58,996 nt of DNA from contig NZ_BBYJ01000042.1 in assembly GCF_001528665.1 (NCBI RefSeq), forward strand, positions 1-58,996. The letters are read 5' to 3'. The position numbers were made by a program, and so were the translations under genes. Positions 8,420-16,900 of the stretch are shown here, in pieces. Origin of the DNA: Microtetraspora malaysiensis (GTDB taxonomy: Bacteria > Actinomycetota > Actinomycetes > Streptosporangiales > Streptosporangiaceae). Below the pieces are notes generated by a model. It worked only from the letters and a program-made list of their open reading frames with translations. It was not told the origin of the DNA and ran no database searches. The stretch's first letter is position 1; the number at the start of each line of letters is the position of its first letter.

Positions 8420-9778
8420 TCAGGACGGAAGGACCGCCTCGATCCGCCGGGCCCAGCCCAGCATGCGCCGATCACGGTTCGGCCGGCCGAGAATGTGCAG
8501 TCCCACGGGCATCCCGTCATCGAGGACCCCGCAGGGCACACTCAACGCGGGCTGTCCGGTGAGGTTCGCGATCGCGGTGTACATGGCGTAGAAGACCAGG
8601 TCGCGGGCCGGCTCCATGCCCTCGATCGGTACCGCGGGGATCCCCGTGACGGGGCCGACCACGAGGTCCACCTGGTTGTCCGCGTAGAACCGCTCCACCG
8701 CCACCCTGACACGCGCCCGCTGAGCACTCGCGGCCTCATACCGCTGCCGGCTGATGTCGGCCCCGCGCAGGTATCCCGGCAAAGTGCGCTCGCAGTAGGC
8801 GTACCGGTGGTTGACCAGCATGTCCTGGTGGCCGCGATGCACCTCGTATCCGGCGACCACGTCGAAGACCTCACTGGTCAGCTCCACCTCGGGGATGCGC
8901 CCGTTCACCACGTGCGCCCCGGCCTCGGCCATCCGCGTGATCGCGCGCTCGACGACGGCGTGGATCGCCGGCGTCGCCCCGTTCATCAGAGCATCGACCA
9001 CGCCGATGCGCAGCCCCTCCAACGGGCGTTCCGCCGGGGCGGAACCGTCCGGCAGTCCGCGGCCCGCGGTCAGGGCGCCGAGGATCGGCGCGACGAGTTC
9101 GACGTCGGCGACGGTCCGGCAGATCAACCCGCCCGAGCCGTACGTGTTCGGGCCGAACAGCCCCTCCGGCCCCTCCGGAAACTGGCCGAAGGACGGCAGG
9201 TAGCCGACGACCCCGTTCAGGGCGGCGGGGACCCGGATCGAGCCACCACCGTCGCTGCCCAGCGCGCCCAGGCTCGACCCCAGCGCGACGGAGACACCGC
9301 CACCGGAGGTGGATCCGCCGGAGAACAGCTCGGGATTCAGCGCGTTCCGCGCGGGCGAGGGGCAGCGACCCGACCCGAAATGGTTCGTGGTGTGTTTCCC
9401 GACGAACACCACACCGGCGTCGCGCAACAGCGTCACCTGCGGCTCGTCCACCCGGCGGCCCTCGAAGGCGCGTTCGGAGTGTGAGCCGCCACCGGTGGGC
9501 ATGTCCGCGGTCAGGAATAGGTCCTTGATCCCGAACGGGACGCCGTCGACGGGGCCGCGGGCGTCTCCACGGCTCCGGCGCGCATCGGACTGCCGCGCCT
9601 GCGCGCGGGCCAGCTCCGGGTCCAGGAAGGCATACGCGTGGTGCGTCGGCTCTGTCTGCTCCGCCCTCGCCAGTACGGCCTCGATGAGCTCGGCGGCCGA
9701 CACCTCGGCGTCGGCGAGCATACGAGCGGCATCGGTGATGCTCAGCCCGGTCAGCGCATCGGGCGCGGGACTTGACAA
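8420..9778 (-). CDS. amidase signature family hydrolase
   Basis: Ser-cisSer-Lys amidase of about 452 residues. The triad motifs are present: Lys in PFGIKDLF (about residue 85), the Gly/Ser loop SGGSTSGGGVSVAL (about 153-165), and the nucleophile in GSDGGGSIRVPAA (Ser near 180). It could hydrolyse an open-chain ureide, carbamoyl or amide intermediate; allophanate-hydrolase-type amidases have this fold, but the sequence does not specify substrate. I prefer the TTG at 9778, with GGGAG eight bases upstream, over an ATG at 9811 that lacks a Shine-Dalgarno sequence. It is the last gene of the ABC-transporter operon, directly after the NMT1-like gene, which suggests that it acts on what the transporter imports. 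Confidence 0.85.
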   Translation of the reverse strand: MSSPAPDALTGLSITDAARMLADAEVSAAELIEAVLARAEQTEPTHHAYAFLDPELARAQARQSDARRSRGDARGPVDGVPFGIKDLFLTADMPTGGGSHSERAFEGRRVDEPQVTLLRDAGVVFVGKHTTNHFGSGRCPSPARNALNPELFSGGSTSGGGVSVALGSSLGALGSDGGGSIRVPAALNGVVGYLPSFGQFPEGPEGLFGPNTYGSGGLICRTVADVELVAPILGALTAGRGLPDGSAPAERPLEGLRIGVVDALMNGATPAIHAVVERAITRMAEAGAHVVNGRIPEVELTSEVFDVVAGYEVHRGHQDMLVNHRYAYCERTLPGYLRGADISRQRYEAASAQRARVRVAVERFYADNQVDLVVGPVTGIPAVPIEGMEPARDLVFYAMYTAIANLTGQPALSVPCGVLDDGMPVGLHILGRPNRDRRMLGWARRIEAVLPS

Positions 9779-9826
9779 CGTAACATCTCCCTGCGTTGTG
9801 CGGTTGTGCATGGTGGGTGCGGCGGG

Positions 9827-10702
9827 TCAGGCCGTCACCCACGGGGTCGGCGGCCGGCCGAGGATCCGTGCCCGGCGCAGGACGGCGTCCCAGCGGCGCA
9901 TCTGGTCGGGCTGAACCCCACCTTCCTCGACCCACAGCCGCATGCGCAGGAAGCGGTCGACCACCTGCCGTACGCGATCGGGCGAGTCGTCGGGGAAGTG
10001 GGGTGCCAGGACCGTCGCGGCACGCGCGCCTCCGGCCTGGCGCAGCCAGTCCTGAGCACGGCCGATCGCGCTTCGGAAGGCGTCGTACTCCGTGCGCCGG
10101 CGCTCCGCCGCCTCGGCCTCGGCCAGATACACGCTCCACGGGATCGGCCCCAGACCGTCGGACACCGACGCCGCCTCGGCGAGTCCACTGGCCAGCCCGG
10201 TCTCCACGTCGGTGACCAGGAAGTCCCCCGAACCGGCCCGGAACTCCTCGATCGCGTCCTCGGAGGCGAATCCGACGACGGGCTGCAGGTCGTCCAGGGT
10301 GAGACCCTGCTCGCGAAGCGCCTGACAGAAGGCGAGCCAGGTCGTGGGCGTGCGGGTCTGGGTGAACACGACCGCGGCGCCGCGCAGCATGTCCCAATGG
10401 AACGGCGCGTCCAGCGCGGTCCGCGTGACCACCAGGGCGGTGGCCTGCTGGTTGCACTGGGCCACCGCCACGGCGTCGATGCCGTGTCGCTGCAGCCCGT
10501 CCGCGTACAACAGGCTGCCCAGCAGCAGGTCGGCGCCCCTCGGCACCGTAGCGGCCAGGTCGGACATGCTTGGCGGGTAGTCGACGAATCTCACGCCGAG
10601 ACCGGCGTCGGCGAAGTAGCCGAGCTCCGCGGCCACATACTGCGGTGCGTACGACAACGACCGCGCGGAGGCGACCCGAAGTTCGTCCAATCTCATGGCC
10701 AT
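9827..10702 (-). CDS. NMT1/SsuA-like substrate-binding protein without signal peptide
   Basis: A 291-residue periplasmic-binding-protein-like fold: the N-terminus LRVASARSLSYAPQYVAAELGYFADAGL matches the opening strand-helix of NMT1/THI5 and SsuA/TauA proteins, and GADLLLGSL and DFLVTDVETGLA follow as expected. There is no signal peptide, lipobox or transmembrane segment, so the product is predicted to be cytosolic. It may be an intracellular ligand sensor, a chaperone for the imported substrate, or an enzyme of the THI5-like type. It lies between the lipoprotein binding protein and the amidase of one operon. Two ATGs six bases apart could be the start. Confidence 0.65.
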   Translation of the reverse strand: MAMRLDELRVASARSLSYAPQYVAAELGYFADAGLGVRFVDYPPSMSDLAATVPRGADLLLGSLLYADGLQRHGIDAVAVAQCNQQATALVVTRTALDAPFHWDMLRGAAVVFTQTRTPTTWLAFCQALREQGLTLDDLQPVVGFASEDAIEEFRAGSGDFLVTDVETGLASGLAEAASVSDGLGPIPWSVYLAEAEAAERRRTEYDAFRSAIGRAQDWLRQAGGARAATVLAPHFPDDSPDRVRQVVDRFLRMRLWVEEGGVQPDQMRRWDAVLRRARILGRPPTPWVTA

Positions 10703-10770
10703 ATCCCAAAGGTGCGGGGCGCCGCCGGGTCCGTCATCGTCCCCGGCGGCGCCGTCGTGTTTCCGGTCGG

Positions 10771-12423
10771 CTACTCGAAGAAGACCGACGAGTAGATCTC
10801 GTTGCCGAACGGGCTCGGCACCAGGCCCTTGACGTTCCCGGCCGCCGCCATGGCCGACGGCACGTGGGCGATCGGCAGGCTCGGCAGGTACTTGTTCATG
10901 ATGTTGGCCTGGAGCTGGTGGTTCTTCTCCTTCGACTTCTCGGGGTCCGACTCGCTGTCGGTGGCGATGACCTCGGCGGCCAGCTCCTTACCGAAGGGGT
11001 AGAGCTTCGTGGCGAACGCGTTGTCCGTGACACCGAAGAACGTGCCGACCGTGGAGTCGCCGTAGTGCCAGATCGAGCCGAGCAGGTACGCCGGAGCCTT
11101 GCCCTGGTCGCGGCCGTCGAGGTAGCCGCCGTTCCACGGCTTGGCCACTGGGTTCACCTTGATGCCGACCTTCTCCCAGTCGTCACGGACGGCCTCGAAG
11201 ACCGCCTGGGGGTTCGGCATGTACGGGCGGCTGACCTCGGTTGGGTACCACAGCTCGATCTCGAGGTTCGGGTGACCGGCCTCGGCCAGCAGTTCCTTGG
11301 CCTTCTCCGGGTCGTACGGGTAGGCCTTCAGGTCCGGGTTGAAGCCCGGTGCCAGGGGCGGGATGAACTGGGTCGCGGCGACGGTTCCCTCGGGCATGCG
11401 GGTCTGAACGAGTTGGTCGCGGTTCGTCGCGTACATCAGGGCCTGCCGCACCCTGAAGTCCTTCAGCTCCGGCGCGGTGGACGCGTTGAATCCGATGTAC
11501 AGGATGTTGTAGCCGTCACGCGACAACACTTGCATGCCGGCGTCGCGCAGGGAGGTCCAGTCGACCGGGTTCGGGACATCATAGGCGTGGATCGTTCCCG
11601 CCTCGAGCTCCTGACGACGGGTGGTCTCGTCCGGGATGATCCGGAAGATGACCTTCTGCACCTTCGCCTTGTCGCCCCAGTAGTCCTCGTTGCGCTCCAG
11701 GGTCACAGTGCCGGCCGCGTCGTCATAGCTGACGAACTTGAACGGGCCGGTGCCGGTGGGGTACTTGAGCGCGTAGTCGGGGAACTTGAAGCCGGTGCCC
11801 TGGGCCACGACCTCGTCGGCGTTGTACTTCTCCATCGCCGTCGGGCTGCCCATGGCGTAGCCCACGTACGACATCATCAGCGGGAAGTTCGCGTACCGGG
11901 TCAGGCTGACCGAGATGTTGAAGTCGTTGTTGACCTCACACGACTTGAACAGCGAGGGCTTGTCCTGGCCCGCGAAGCCACCGAAGTCGTTGCTCCAGCC
12001 CTGGGTCACGCCGGGGCTCTGGGCCACGCCCTTCTGGTTGTACCAGCGGTCGAGGTTGAAGCAGGCGGCCTTGGCGTCGAAGGCGGTGCCGTCGGTGAAC
12101 TTGACGCCCTGGCGCAGTTCGAACGTCCACTTCTTCCCGCCGTCCTCCTCCTTCCACTCGGTCGCGAGCGAGGGTTCGAGCTCGGAGGTACCCGGCTTGA
12201 GCCGCAGGAGCGACTCGAAGATCTGCGACGAGATCCGCTGGCTCTCGCCGTCGCTGGAGTAGAAGGGGTCGAACACCTTGGGCGCGCCCACGGAACCGAA
12301 CACGAAGACGTCGCCCTCGGTGATTGCGCCTCCCTGCGGCTTCTTCTCCTCGGAGGCGCAACTGGCGAGCGAAACCAGCGACGCGACTGCCGTAACGGTT
12401 ATGAGAAATCTCTGCTTTCTCAT
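10771..12423 (-). CDS. ABC transporter substrate-binding lipoprotein, family 5 (system A)
   Basis: Extracellular solute-binding protein of the oligopeptide/nickel (SBP_bac_5) family, 550 residues. A lipoprotein signal peptide ends in LASC with Cys22 as lipidation site. The body shows the family's NSLDP-like opening (here KVFDPFYSSDGES), LEPSLATEWK, WTFELRQGVKFTDGTAFDAK and GTGPFKFVSYD. It serves the permeases and ATPases encoded upstream in the same operon. Ligand cannot be read from the sequence; position among allantoin genes suggests a ureide, hydantoin or short peptide-like nitrogen compound. An AAGGAAAG lies upstream of the ATG. Confidence 0.92.
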   Translation of the reverse strand: MRKQRFLITVTAVASLVSLASCASEEKKPQGGAITEGDVFVFGSVGAPKVFDPFYSSDGESQRISSQIFESLLRLKPGTSELEPSLATEWKEEDGGKKWTFELRQGVKFTDGTAFDAKAACFNLDRWYNQKGVAQSPGVTQGWSNDFGGFAGQDKPSLFKSCEVNNDFNISVSLTRYANFPLMMSYVGYAMGSPTAMEKYNADEVVAQGTGFKFPDYALKYPTGTGPFKFVSYDDAAGTVTLERNEDYWGDKAKVQKVIFRIIPDETTRRQELEAGTIHAYDVPNPVDWTSLRDAGMQVLSRDGYNILYIGFNASTAPELKDFRVRQALMYATNRDQLVQTRMPEGTVAATQFIPPLAPGFNPDLKAYPYDPEKAKELLAEAGHPNLEIELWYPTEVSRPYMPNPQAVFEAVRDDWEKVGIKVNPVAKPWNGGYLDGRDQGKAPAYLLGSIWHYGDSTVGTFFGVTDNAFATKLYPFGKELAAEVIATDSESDPEKSKEKNHQLQANIMNKYLPSLPIAHVPSAMAAAGNVKGLVPSPFGNEIYSSVFFE

Positions 12424-12534
12424 GAGCCTGACCTACTTTCCTTCGTGCGGCCCGTGCCGGGAATGACCCGATGCGCAGAAAGGGTGACTGGCACCCCGGC
12501 ATCGACCCGGGAGTGGCGACGGACGGATGGGGGA

Positions 12535-13680
12535 CTACTCCGGAATTTGGCCGGTCTGCGGGCCTTCGGCCTGGCGTGAGGAGGAAGGCTTGATCACGCC
12601 ACGCTCGATCTCGTCGGCCCAGTGGCAGGCCACCTTGTGGGCGGCCGGGACGTCGGGAAGGTTCACTGGAAGAAGCGTGGGACGGCTGGTGGCGCACAGG
12701 GTGTCCTGCTTCCAGGGGCACCGTGTGTGGAACCGGCATCCCACGGGGGGATCGGCGGGGCTGGGCAGATCACCGGACAGCAGGATCTGCTCACGCCGGC
12801 CCTCGACCTCGGGGTCCGGCACCGGCGCCGCCGACATCAACGCGCGGGTGTAAGGGTGCAGCGGCCGCGAGTACAACTCGTCGGCGTCCGCCTCCTCCAC
12901 GATGGAGCCCAGGTACATCACGCCCACCTGGTCACTGATGTGCCGTACGACGGCGAGGTCGTGCGCGATCACCAGGTAGGTCAGGCCGAGTTCGCGTTGC
13001 AGGTCCTCCAGCAGGTTGATGACCTGCGCCTGGACCGACACGTCCAGGGCGCTCACCGGCTCGTCGGCGATGATCAACTGCGGCTCGACCGAGAGGGCAC
13101 GCGCGATGCCGATCCGCTGCCGCTGGCCGCCGGAGAACTCGTGCGGGTAGCGGTTCAGCGCCGACATCGGCAGGCCGACGGCCGACAGGAGTTCACGCAG
13201 CCGGGCCCGGGCCTGGTTCGCGTCCCCAGTCATGCTGTGGGCCTTCATGCCCTCCAGCAGCAGGGACTCCACCGACTGCCGCGGATCCAGGCTCCCAAGG
13301 GGGTCCTGGAACACCATCTGCATGTGCCGGCGCTGCCGCCTGAGCGCCTCACCGCTCAACGTCGCCAGATCGATGCCGTCGAGCATCACCTGGCCCGCCG
13401 TCACCTGCTCAAGCTGGAGTACGGCCCGGCCGAAGGTGGACTTGCCGCAACCCGACTCACCGACCAGGCCGTAGGTATTGCCGCGATGGATGGTCAGGTC
13501 GACGCCGTCGACGGCCTTGACGTGCCCGGTGGTACGGCGCAGGAAGCCCCGCCTGATCGGGAAGTGCACCTTGAGATCGCGCACCTCGACCAGGACGTCC
13601 TCCGCCCCGGACGTGACGGGTGAGTCGCCGGGCCGGGTCCCGGGTTCGGCGGCGGGGGAGGCGCTTGTCGGTTCACTCAT
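12535..13680 (-). CDS. oligopeptide-type ABC transporter ATPase, DppF-like (system A)
   Basis: Membrane-associated ATPase, 381 residues, energising uptake with its DppD-like partner. Walker A is GLVGESGCGKST, the Q-loop MVFQDPLGSLDPR, the signature SGGQRQRIGIARAL, Walker B LIIADEPVSALD and the switch His VIAHDLAVVRH. The C-terminal oligopeptide-transporter domain carries the cysteine cluster CRFHTRCPWKQDTLC (about 312-326), typical of a [4Fe-4S]-binding or structural C-terminal extension in this family. It overlaps the DppD gene by eight bases; a 111-base gap separates it from the binding-protein gene. Confidence 0.92.
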   Translation of the reverse strand: MSEPTSASPAAEPGTRPGDSPVTSGAEDVLVEVRDLKVHFPIRRGFLRRTTGHVKAVDGVDLTIHRGNTYGLVGESGCGKSTFGRAVLQLEQVTAGQVMLDGIDLATLSGEALRRQRRHMQMVFQDPLGSLDPRQSVESLLLEGMKAHSMTGDANQARARLRELLSAVGLPMSALNRYPHEFSGGQRQRIGIARALSVEPQLIIADEPVSALDVSVQAQVINLLEDLQRELGLTYLVIAHDLAVVRHISDQVGVMYLGSIVEEADADELYSRPLHPYTRALMSAAPVPDPEVEGRREQILLSGDLPSPADPPVGCRFHTRCPWKQDTLCATSRPTLLPVNLPDVPAAHKVACHWADEIERGVIKPSSSRQAEGPQTGQIPE

Positions 13681-14749
13681 CCTGTGCGCTCCTTGCGTCG
13701 TCCGCGGATTCGGAGGGACGGCCCACCGGGTGATGACACCGGATCTCGTGGCCCGCGCCGCCCTCGTCCCGCTCCAGGTGCGGAGCCTCCGCCCGGCACA
13801 ACTCGCTCGCCGCCCCGCAACGGGGAGAGAAGGCGCACCCCACCTGCCACGGGATGTTGTCGGCGACCGATCCGGGAACGGGCTTCAACCGCTGCCCGCG
13901 AGGGCTGTTGAGCCGCGGGATGGAGGCCAGCAGTCCGTTCGTGTAGGGATGGCGAGGCCTGGCGAACAGCTCGAAGCGGTCGGCCCGCTCCACGATGCGG
14001 CCACCGTAGAGAACGTTCACCTGATCGCACAGCCCGGCCACCACCCCGAGGTCGTGGGTGATCATCACCAGCGCCGTGCCGGACTCGGTGACGAGTTCCT
14101 TGAGCAGCGCGAGGATCTGGGCCTGGATCGTCACATCCAGGGCGGTGGTGGGTTCGTCGGCGATCAGGAGCCGCGGCTCACAGGCGAGCGCCATGGCGAT
14201 CAGCGCGCGCTGGCGCATGCCGCCGGAGAGCTGGTGGGGGTACTCGTCCAACCGGCGGGTCGGATCGGGCACCCCGACCTTGTCCAGCAGTTCGGCCGAA
14301 CGGCGACGGGCCGCGCCGTGGCGCATCCCCTTGTGCCGTTCGAGCACCTCGCACACCTGAACGCCGAGGGGGACCACCGGGTTCAACGAGGACAGCGGGT
14401 CCTGGAAGACCATGGCGAGTTCCTGGCCGCGCCGATCACGCATCTGCTTGTCGGAGAGCGACAGCAGGTCGGTGCCGTCGAAATGGATCTCCCCCTCGAC
14501 CCGGTTACCGCGTGGCGGGAGCAGGCCCATGATCGCCAGCGCGGTGACCGACTTGCCACACCCCGACTCTCCGACCAGCCCGACCGTCTGACCCGCCTGC
14601 ACGTCGAAGCTGATCGAGTCGACGGCGATGGTGGGCTCCTGGCCACGACGGACGAACTTGATCGAGAGATCCTCGACCCGGAGCATCGGCTCCCCGGCGG
14701 CCTGCGCCGTCCGGCGCGGGACTGACTGCGGTCGCCCCATGATGGTCAC
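13673..14749 (-). CDS. oligopeptide-type ABC transporter ATPase, DppD-like (system A)
   Basis: 358-residue partner ATPase. Walker A GLVGESGCGKS, Q-loop MVFQDPLSSLNPV, signature LSGGMRQRALIAMAL, Walker B LLIADEPTTALD and switch MITHDLGVVAG are all intact, followed by a C-terminal region with CAFSPRCGAASELC. It overlaps the DppC gene by four bases (ATGA) and the DppF gene by eight, so the set is translationally coupled. An ATG three codons downstream is an alternative start. Confidence 0.92.
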   Translation of the reverse strand: MTIMGRPQSVPRRTAQAAGEPMLRVEDLSIKFVRRGQEPTIAVDSISFDVQAGQTVGLVGESGCGKSVTALAIMGLLPPRGNRVEGEIHFDGTDLLSLSDKQMRDRRGQELAMVFQDPLSSLNPVVPLGVQVCEVLERHKGMRHGAARRRSAELLDKVGVPDPTRRLDEYPHQLSGGMRQRALIAMALACEPRLLIADEPTTALDVTIQAQILALLKELVTESGTALVMITHDLGVVAGLCDQVNVLYGGRIVERADRFELFARPRHPYTNGLLASIPRLNSPRGQRLKPVPGSVADNIPWQVGCAFSPRCGAASELCRAEAPHLERDEGGAGHEIRCHHPVGRPSESADDARSAQDE

Positions 14750-15780
14750 CTCTGGCTCTTGGGGTCGAGGGCCTCACGCAGCGACTCGCCCATCAGCGTG
14801 AAGCCCAGCGCGACGACGATGATGCAGGCAGCAGGCCACATCGCCAGGTGCGGGAACGTGTTGAAGAACTCCTGCGCCTTACCCAGCATCTGGCCCCACT
14901 CGGGGCTGCGGTCGTCGGGGTTGCCCAGTCCCAGGAAGGACAGGGCGGCCGCGTCGATGATGGCGCCGGCGATCACCAGCGTCGCCTGCACGATGACCGG
15001 GCCGAAGGAGTTGGGCAGCATGTGCCGGATCACGATGGGCGCCTGCTTGACCCCGAGCGCACGGGCCGCGAGCACGTGATCGCTACGTCTCTGCGCGAGC
15101 ATCGACCCACGCAGCAACCTGGCGAAGATCGGTACCTGCACGATCGCGATCGCCATGATCACCGTCCACTGCGTCGGCTTGGCGAACATCGCCGCGATCG
15201 TGAAGGCCATGAGCAGGGCGGGGATCGACAACATGACATCGACGATCCGCATGATCAGCGAGTCGATCGGGCCGCCGAAGGCGCCGGCCAGCGTGCCGAG
15301 CAGCACCCCGCCGGAAAGCCCGCCCAACGTCGCCATCACACCGACGAACAGGGTCTGCCGGGCGCCGACCAGCAGCCGCGACAGCAGGTCACGGCCGGAG
15401 CTGTCGCCGCCGAGGGGGAAGCCGGGCTGCGGCTGGGGAATCGGGTTACTCGGCCGGATCTGGTCCACCAGGATTCGTCCGGCCGGATCATGTGGAGCGA
15501 TCCACGGCGCGATGATCGCCAGCGCGACGAAGACCAGGACGATGGCCGCACCGATCAGGAACACGGCGTTCCGGCGCAATCGGCGCCACGCGGCGGCGAG
15601 CAGGCTAACGCCCTCCGCCCCCTTGAGCGCCCCGGCCTCGCCGGTGGCCGGGCCGCCGGGCCCGTCTCCAGCGCCCTCGCCCCGTCCGGACCGGCCGGCC
15701 GACGCGGCCAGCGTGTCGATACGCTTCTTCTTTGATTCGGCCCACGTGCGGGGGCCATTCGGGATACCCATTGACCTCAC
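14746..15780 (-). CDS. oligopeptide-type ABC transporter permease, DppC-like (system A)
   Basis: Integral membrane permease, 344 residues, with a cytosolic N-terminus of about 75 residues rich in Gly, Ala and charged residues, then the first membrane helix (FLIGAAIVLVFVALAIIAPW). The periplasmic loop carries the DppC-type LGGDSSGRDLLSRLL motif. The EAA-type coupling loop is ARALGVKQAPIVIRHMLPNS. It overlaps the DppB gene by four bases. A second ATG three codons in, preceded by GTGAGG, is an alternative start. Confidence 0.92.
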   Translation of the reverse strand: MRSMGIPNGPRTWAESKKKRIDTLAASAGRSGRGEGAGDGPGGPATGEAGALKGAEGVSLLAAAWRRLRRNAVFLIGAAIVLVFVALAIIAPWIAPHDPAGRILVDQIRPSNPIPQPQPGFPLGGDSSGRDLLSRLLVGARQTLFVGVMATLGGLSGGVLLGTLAGAFGGPIDSLIMRIVDVMLSIPALLMAFTIAAMFAKPTQWTVIMAIAIVQVPIFARLLRGSMLAQRRSDHVLAARALGVKQAPIVIRHMLPNSFGPVIVQATLVIAGAIIDAAALSFLGLGNPDDRSPEWGQMLGKAQEFFNTFPHLAMWPAACIIVVALGFTLMGESLREALDPKSQR

Positions 15781-16787
15781 CCCAGCCGCACACGCGGGTC
15801 GATGAACGCGTAGGTCAGGTCCACGATCAGGTTGACCACGATGTAGATCAGCGCGGCCATCATGACGAGCACCTGCAAGACGGTGTAGTCACGGGTCTCG
15901 AAGCCCAGCGCCAGTGCCTGCCCCAGCCCCCGGACGTTGAAGACCCGCTCCGTCAGCACCGCGCCGGACAGCAGGGCGCCGATCTGGAGACCGATGGTCG
16001 TCACGACGGGGATCAGAGCGTTACGCAGGACGTGGCGGCCGCGCAGCACGCGGCTGGTCAGGCCCTTCGCCCGGGCGGTCCTGACGTAGTCCTCGTCCAG
16101 GACCTCGAGCACAGAGGCCCGCGTGATACGGAAGATCACGGCGAACGGGATCGTGGCCAGCGCCAGCGCCGGGAGGATGAGATGCCTCGCCGCGTCCCAG
16201 GCGACGTCCCACTCCCCGGTGAGCACACCGTCCAGCAGGAACATCCCGGTCACCCGGGTGCCCTCGATCCCGATCGAGTTCCGGCCCGACGGCGGCAGGA
16301 CGCCGAGCTTGACCGCGAAGTAGTACTTGAGCACGAAGGCCAGGAAGAAGACCGGGATCGCGACGCCGACGAGCGACACGGCGATCAGGCCGTTGTCCAG
16401 CAGCCGTCCGCGCTTGCTGGCGGCCAGATATCCCAGCGGGATCGCCAGCGACACCGCGATGAGCATGGCGAGGAAGCTCAGCTCGATCGTCGCCGGAAGC
16501 CGATCCAGGAAGATCTCCATGGCGTCGTACCCAGGCCGTACCCCGGTGGAGGGGCCGAACTCTCCGTGGAAGATCCGCCCCATGAACTTCAGATACTGAA
16601 CGTAGATCGGCTGGTCGAGGCCGAGCGCAGCCTCCAGGTTGGCACGGTCCTCGTCGGTACCGCGGTCACCGAGGAGCGCCGAGACCGGGCCACCCGGGAG
16701 TAGCCGCAACCAGGCGAACAACAGAATGGAGAGGACCCCTAGTGCCAGGAGCATCTGAAGGATTCTGCGTATTAGGTAGCCGAGCAC
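15777..16787 (-). CDS. oligopeptide-type ABC transporter permease, DppB-like (system A)
   Basis: Integral membrane permease, 336 residues, first gene of the transporter operon, starting at a GTG. Six membrane helices are evident, beginning with LLALGVLSILLFAWLRLLPGGP. The EAA-type loop reads ARAKGLTSRVLRGRHVLRNALIP, and the DppB-specific ESVF-like segment is TERVFNVRGLG. It forms the channel with the DppC-like protein. A 22-bp inverted repeat sits 20 bases upstream of the start. Confidence 0.92.
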   Translation of the reverse strand: MLGYLIRRILQMLLALGVLSILLFAWLRLLPGGPVSALLGDRGTDEDRANLEAALGLDQPIYVQYLKFMGRIFHGEFGPSTGVRPGYDAMEIFLDRLPATIELSFLAMLIAVSLAIPLGYLAASKRGRLLDNGLIAVSLVGVAIPVFFLAFVLKYYFAVKLGVLPPSGRNSIGIEGTRVTGMFLLDGVLTGEWDVAWDAARHLILPALALATIPFAVIFRITRASVLEVLDEDYVRTARAKGLTSRVLRGRHVLRNALIPVVTTIGLQIGALLSGAVLTERVFNVRGLGQALALGFETRDYTVLQVLVMMAALIYIVVNLIVDLTYAFIDPRVRLG

Positions 16788-16806
16788 AGGCAGTCCCTAG
16801 ATCAGA

Positions 16807-16828
16807 GGACCAGTTCACGGTCTGGTCC
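16807..16828. promoter_or_regulatory. inverted repeat GGACCAG-N8-CTGGTCC
   Basis: A perfect 7-bp inverted repeat with an 8-base spacer lies 20 bases upstream of the GTG of the transporter operon and 73 bases below the second allantoicase gene. It is probably an operator, or less likely a leader hairpin. Its half-sites share CCAG/CTGG with the operator at 5964, but the spacing differs by four bases. Confidence 0.4.
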
Positions 16829-16900
16829 GGGGATATCTGACCGAAACGTCACCGCGTCCCGCGCCGGCTCGCCAGCGGGCGGCGCGTTGCGCGGGCGAGG

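Noticed and set aside
8871-10709. 612-codon minus-strand open frame
   Set aside because: Alternate-frame shadow of the amidase and NMT1-like genes; Arg/Gly-rich with no recognisable motif.
10570-12579. 669-codon plus-strand open frame
   Set aside because: Antisense to the system A binding lipoprotein, whose motifs and lipobox are clear; typical high-GC antisense frame.
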